From Myxococcota bacterium (GTDB taxonomy: Bacteria > Myxococcota > Polyangia > GCA-2747355 > JAKLHH01): 5,681 nucleotides of DNA. Shown in pieces: positions 4,456-5,681 of this stretch. The translations under genes and the position numbers were made by a program. Below the pieces are notes generated by a model. The model was not told the DNA's origin, did no database searches, and was given only the letters and a program-made list of their open reading frames with translations. The number at the start of each line of letters is the position of its first letter. Positions within the stretch are counted from its first letter, which is position 1. Location: NCBI GenBank assembly GCA_022710245.1, contig JAKLHH010000568.1, forward strand, positions 1-5,681, written 5' to 3'.

Positions 4456-5658
4456 TCACTCGGCGAGCAGCCGCTCGAGCACGCGGGCGTCGCCGACCAT
4501 GCAGGCCTCGCTGTGGTGGCAGCCGGGGACCAGCGTGAGCGGCGTCGTCGCGCGGTGCCTGGCGCGGAGGTAGCTCCAGAAGGCGAGCGCCCGCTCGCGG
4601 CGGTCGCGGCCCTGCGCGCGAGCCGCGCAGCTCAGGTCGAGCATCGTCCCGGCGGCGCGCTCGAGGACGTCCCGCTCGCCGACGAAGAGCTCCACCTGGC
4701 GCCCGACCAGGTTGCGGGTGATGGCCGTGACGCTGAGCGCGGCCGCGGCACCCTCGCGGCCGGCGAGGCCGTAGGGCCAGCGGTCGTAGCCGGGGCAGGC
4801 GGCCGCTGGCGGCGGGGCGAAGCGACCACGGCAGCCGCCGGCGTCGCAGGCGGTGCCCTGCTGCAGCCGCTCCGACCCGAGGTACGGGTAGGACGACGGG
4901 TTCATGGCGAGGAAGCGGGCCTTCGCCGCTGCCGGCGAGGGCGAGGTCGCCGCGTAGCGGAGCGCGAGCTGGCCGCCGGCGGAGTGGCCGGCGACGACGA
5001 TGCGGGCGAGCCGCGGGAAGCGCGCGCGGTCGCTGAGCCGCGCGAGGAGCGCGTCGAGGGCCGCGTAGGAGGTGGGCGCCGGGGTGCTCGCTGCCTGGCT
5101 GCCGTCGGCCACGGCCCCGTCGGCCACGGCCCGGTCCACGTGCACGTCCACGTCCCCGTCCACGTCCGGGCCGGGCACGTCCAGGGCGAGCGCGGCCTGG
5201 CCGTGCTTCCACCCGTCGCAGGACCAGCGGAGATCCCCCGGCTCGAGCGCCGGGCGGAGGGCGAGGGAGACGGGGCGCCCGGCGCAGCGCAGCTCCGACG
5301 GGGCGATGGCGAAGGAGGGCGCGAGGACGGCGGTCTCGTCGAGCGCGCCGCGGCGGTCGAGGAGCCTGGCGAGGTTCCTGTAGCTGAAGCCGGGGAGGCG
5401 GTCGGCGCCGTGGACGATGACGATGGCCTGGCGGATCCGCGGGCTCCCCACGTCGAGGTCGACGCTGGAGAGGAGCGGCAGCGCGCGGCCGCTCCCGAGC
5501 GGGAGGCGCAGGAGGCGCGGCGCGGGCGGCGCGGCAGCGGCACGCGGCAGCGGCGGCGCGGGCCTCTCTATATGATTGGCGTCGGCCCGATCGGCGTCGG
5601 CCAGGGCAACGCAGAGCCCCAGCCCGGCGAGGGGGGCGAGCGCGAAGGCGAGGCGCAA
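4456..5658 (-). CDS. Secreted alpha/beta hydrolase (400 aa), Ser-Asp-His type
   Basis: The start is TTG at 5658, supported by AAGGAG five bases upstream. Residues 1 to about 20 are a signal peptide with ALA-DA as a plausible cut, followed by a Pro/Ala-rich stretch to about 50. The catalytic domain shows AIVIVHGADR (78-87; HG near the oxyanion hole), LARIVVAGHSAGGQ (217-230) with nucleophile Ser226 in the GHSAGG elbow, AMNPSSYPYLG (251-261), FVGERD (325-330) with likely acid Asp330, and PGCHHSEAC (378-386) with the likely catalytic His at 381 or 382. The combination of FPRLARIVVAGHSAGGQ, RYA and NPSSY matches a group of secreted hydrolases known in bacteria and fungi whose substrates are mostly undefined; esterase activity is plausible. 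Several Cys (125, 147, 271, 276, 288, 344, 380, 386) suit an exported, disulphide-bonded enzyme. An acidic repeat insert occupies about 160-192. It ends at TGA 4456-4458. Confidence 0.88.
   Translation of the reverse strand: MRLAFALAPLAGLGLCVALADADRADANHIERPAPPLPRAAAAPPAPRLLRLPLGSGRALPLLSSVDLDVGSPRIRQAIVIVHGADRLPGFSYRNLARLLDRRGALDETAVLAPSFAIAPSELRCAGRPVSLALRPALEPGDLRWSCDGWKHGQAALALDVPGPDVDGDVDVHVDRAVADGAVADGSQAASTPAPTSYAALDALLARLSDRARFPRLARIVVAGHSAGGQLALRYAATSPSPAAAKARFLAMNPSSYPYLGSERLQQGTACDAGGCRGRFAPPPAAACPGYDRWPYGLAGREGAAAALSVTAITRNLVGRQVELFVGERDVLERAAGTMLDLSCAARAQGRDRRERALAFWSYLRARHRATTPLTLVPGCHHSEACMVGDARVLERLLAE
5102..5131 (-). repeat. 15-bp perfect tandem duplication inside the hydrolase gene
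   Basis: CCGTCGGCCACGGCC occurs twice in a row (5102-5116, 5117-5131) and encodes the VADGAVADG part of a low-complexity, Asp/Val-rich loop. Shorter GTCCAC/CGTCC repeats continue to about 5180. The insert is in frame and lies before the nucleophile elbow, so it is probably a tolerated surface loop. Confidence 0.8.
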
Positions 5659-5663
5659 GACTG

Positions 5664-5669
5664 CTCCTT
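5664..5669 (-). promoter_or_regulatory. Ribosome binding site fixing the TTG start of the hydrolase
   Basis: On the - strand AAGGAG lies five bases before TTG (5658-5656) and directly before the signal peptide. No alternative ATG or GTG near this point would keep the whole signal sequence, so this site decides the start. Confidence 0.8.
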
Positions 5670-5681
5670 CGTTGGTTGGAT

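Noticed and set aside
3884..5212. 442-codon open frame on the - strand
   Set aside because: It runs through the hydrolase and the start of the glycine-rich gene in a wrong frame with Arg/Pro/Ala-only composition. Only its short segment at 4281-4330 is of interest, as a displaced signal peptide.

Overview
The window is GC-rich throughout, with near-exclusive G/C at third codon positions, and reads like a chromosome segment of a myxobacterium-type bacterium (Myxococcota, formerly Deltaproteobacteria). The inference rests on composition, on several exported or lipid-anchored proteins, and on a lysine/aspartate/proline linker joined to a glycine-rich domain. No rRNA, tRNA or housekeeping marker is present, so the taxonomic call is soft.

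Layout: three genes lie on the + strand (2-1894) and three on the - strand (1948-5658), meeting tail to tail at about 1895-1947. The + strand carries the 3' part of a secreted gluzincin-type zinc metalloprotease (HELGH plus downstream Glu), a 67-residue cysteine-rich small lipoprotein with its own TATAAT box and a strong ribosome binding site, and a 119-residue protein with three predicted membrane segments. The - strand, read from the right edge, carries a secreted alpha/beta hydrolase with a GHSAGG elbow (TTG start fixed by a good Shine-Dalgarno), a putative lipoprotein with a hexapeptide K/D/P linker and a large glycine-rich domain, and an intact Rpn-family PD-(D/E)XK nuclease.

Four of the six proteins have evidence of envelope or extracellular location. 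Nothing shows that they work as one pathway; this looks like an envelope/secretion-rich accessory stretch plus one Rpn nuclease. The two left - strand genes are separated by 227 bp containing a tandem array. The hydrolase and glycine-rich genes are separated by about 125-230 bp, depending on where the second one starts.

The observations most worth a second look are: (1) a six-copy 16-bp tandem array (3033-3132) grown out of the last codons and stop codon of the glycine-rich protein gene, so every copy carries a TAG and the stops rotate through all three frames; (2) a second 16-bp array of unrelated sequence directly after the stop of the next - strand gene; (3) an apparent one-base frameshift separating a good signal peptide from the glycine-rich lipoprotein; and (4) the small lipoprotein with the C-x9-C-x2-C-C-x14-C-x-C pattern. 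I did not find a convincing new multi-gene system.
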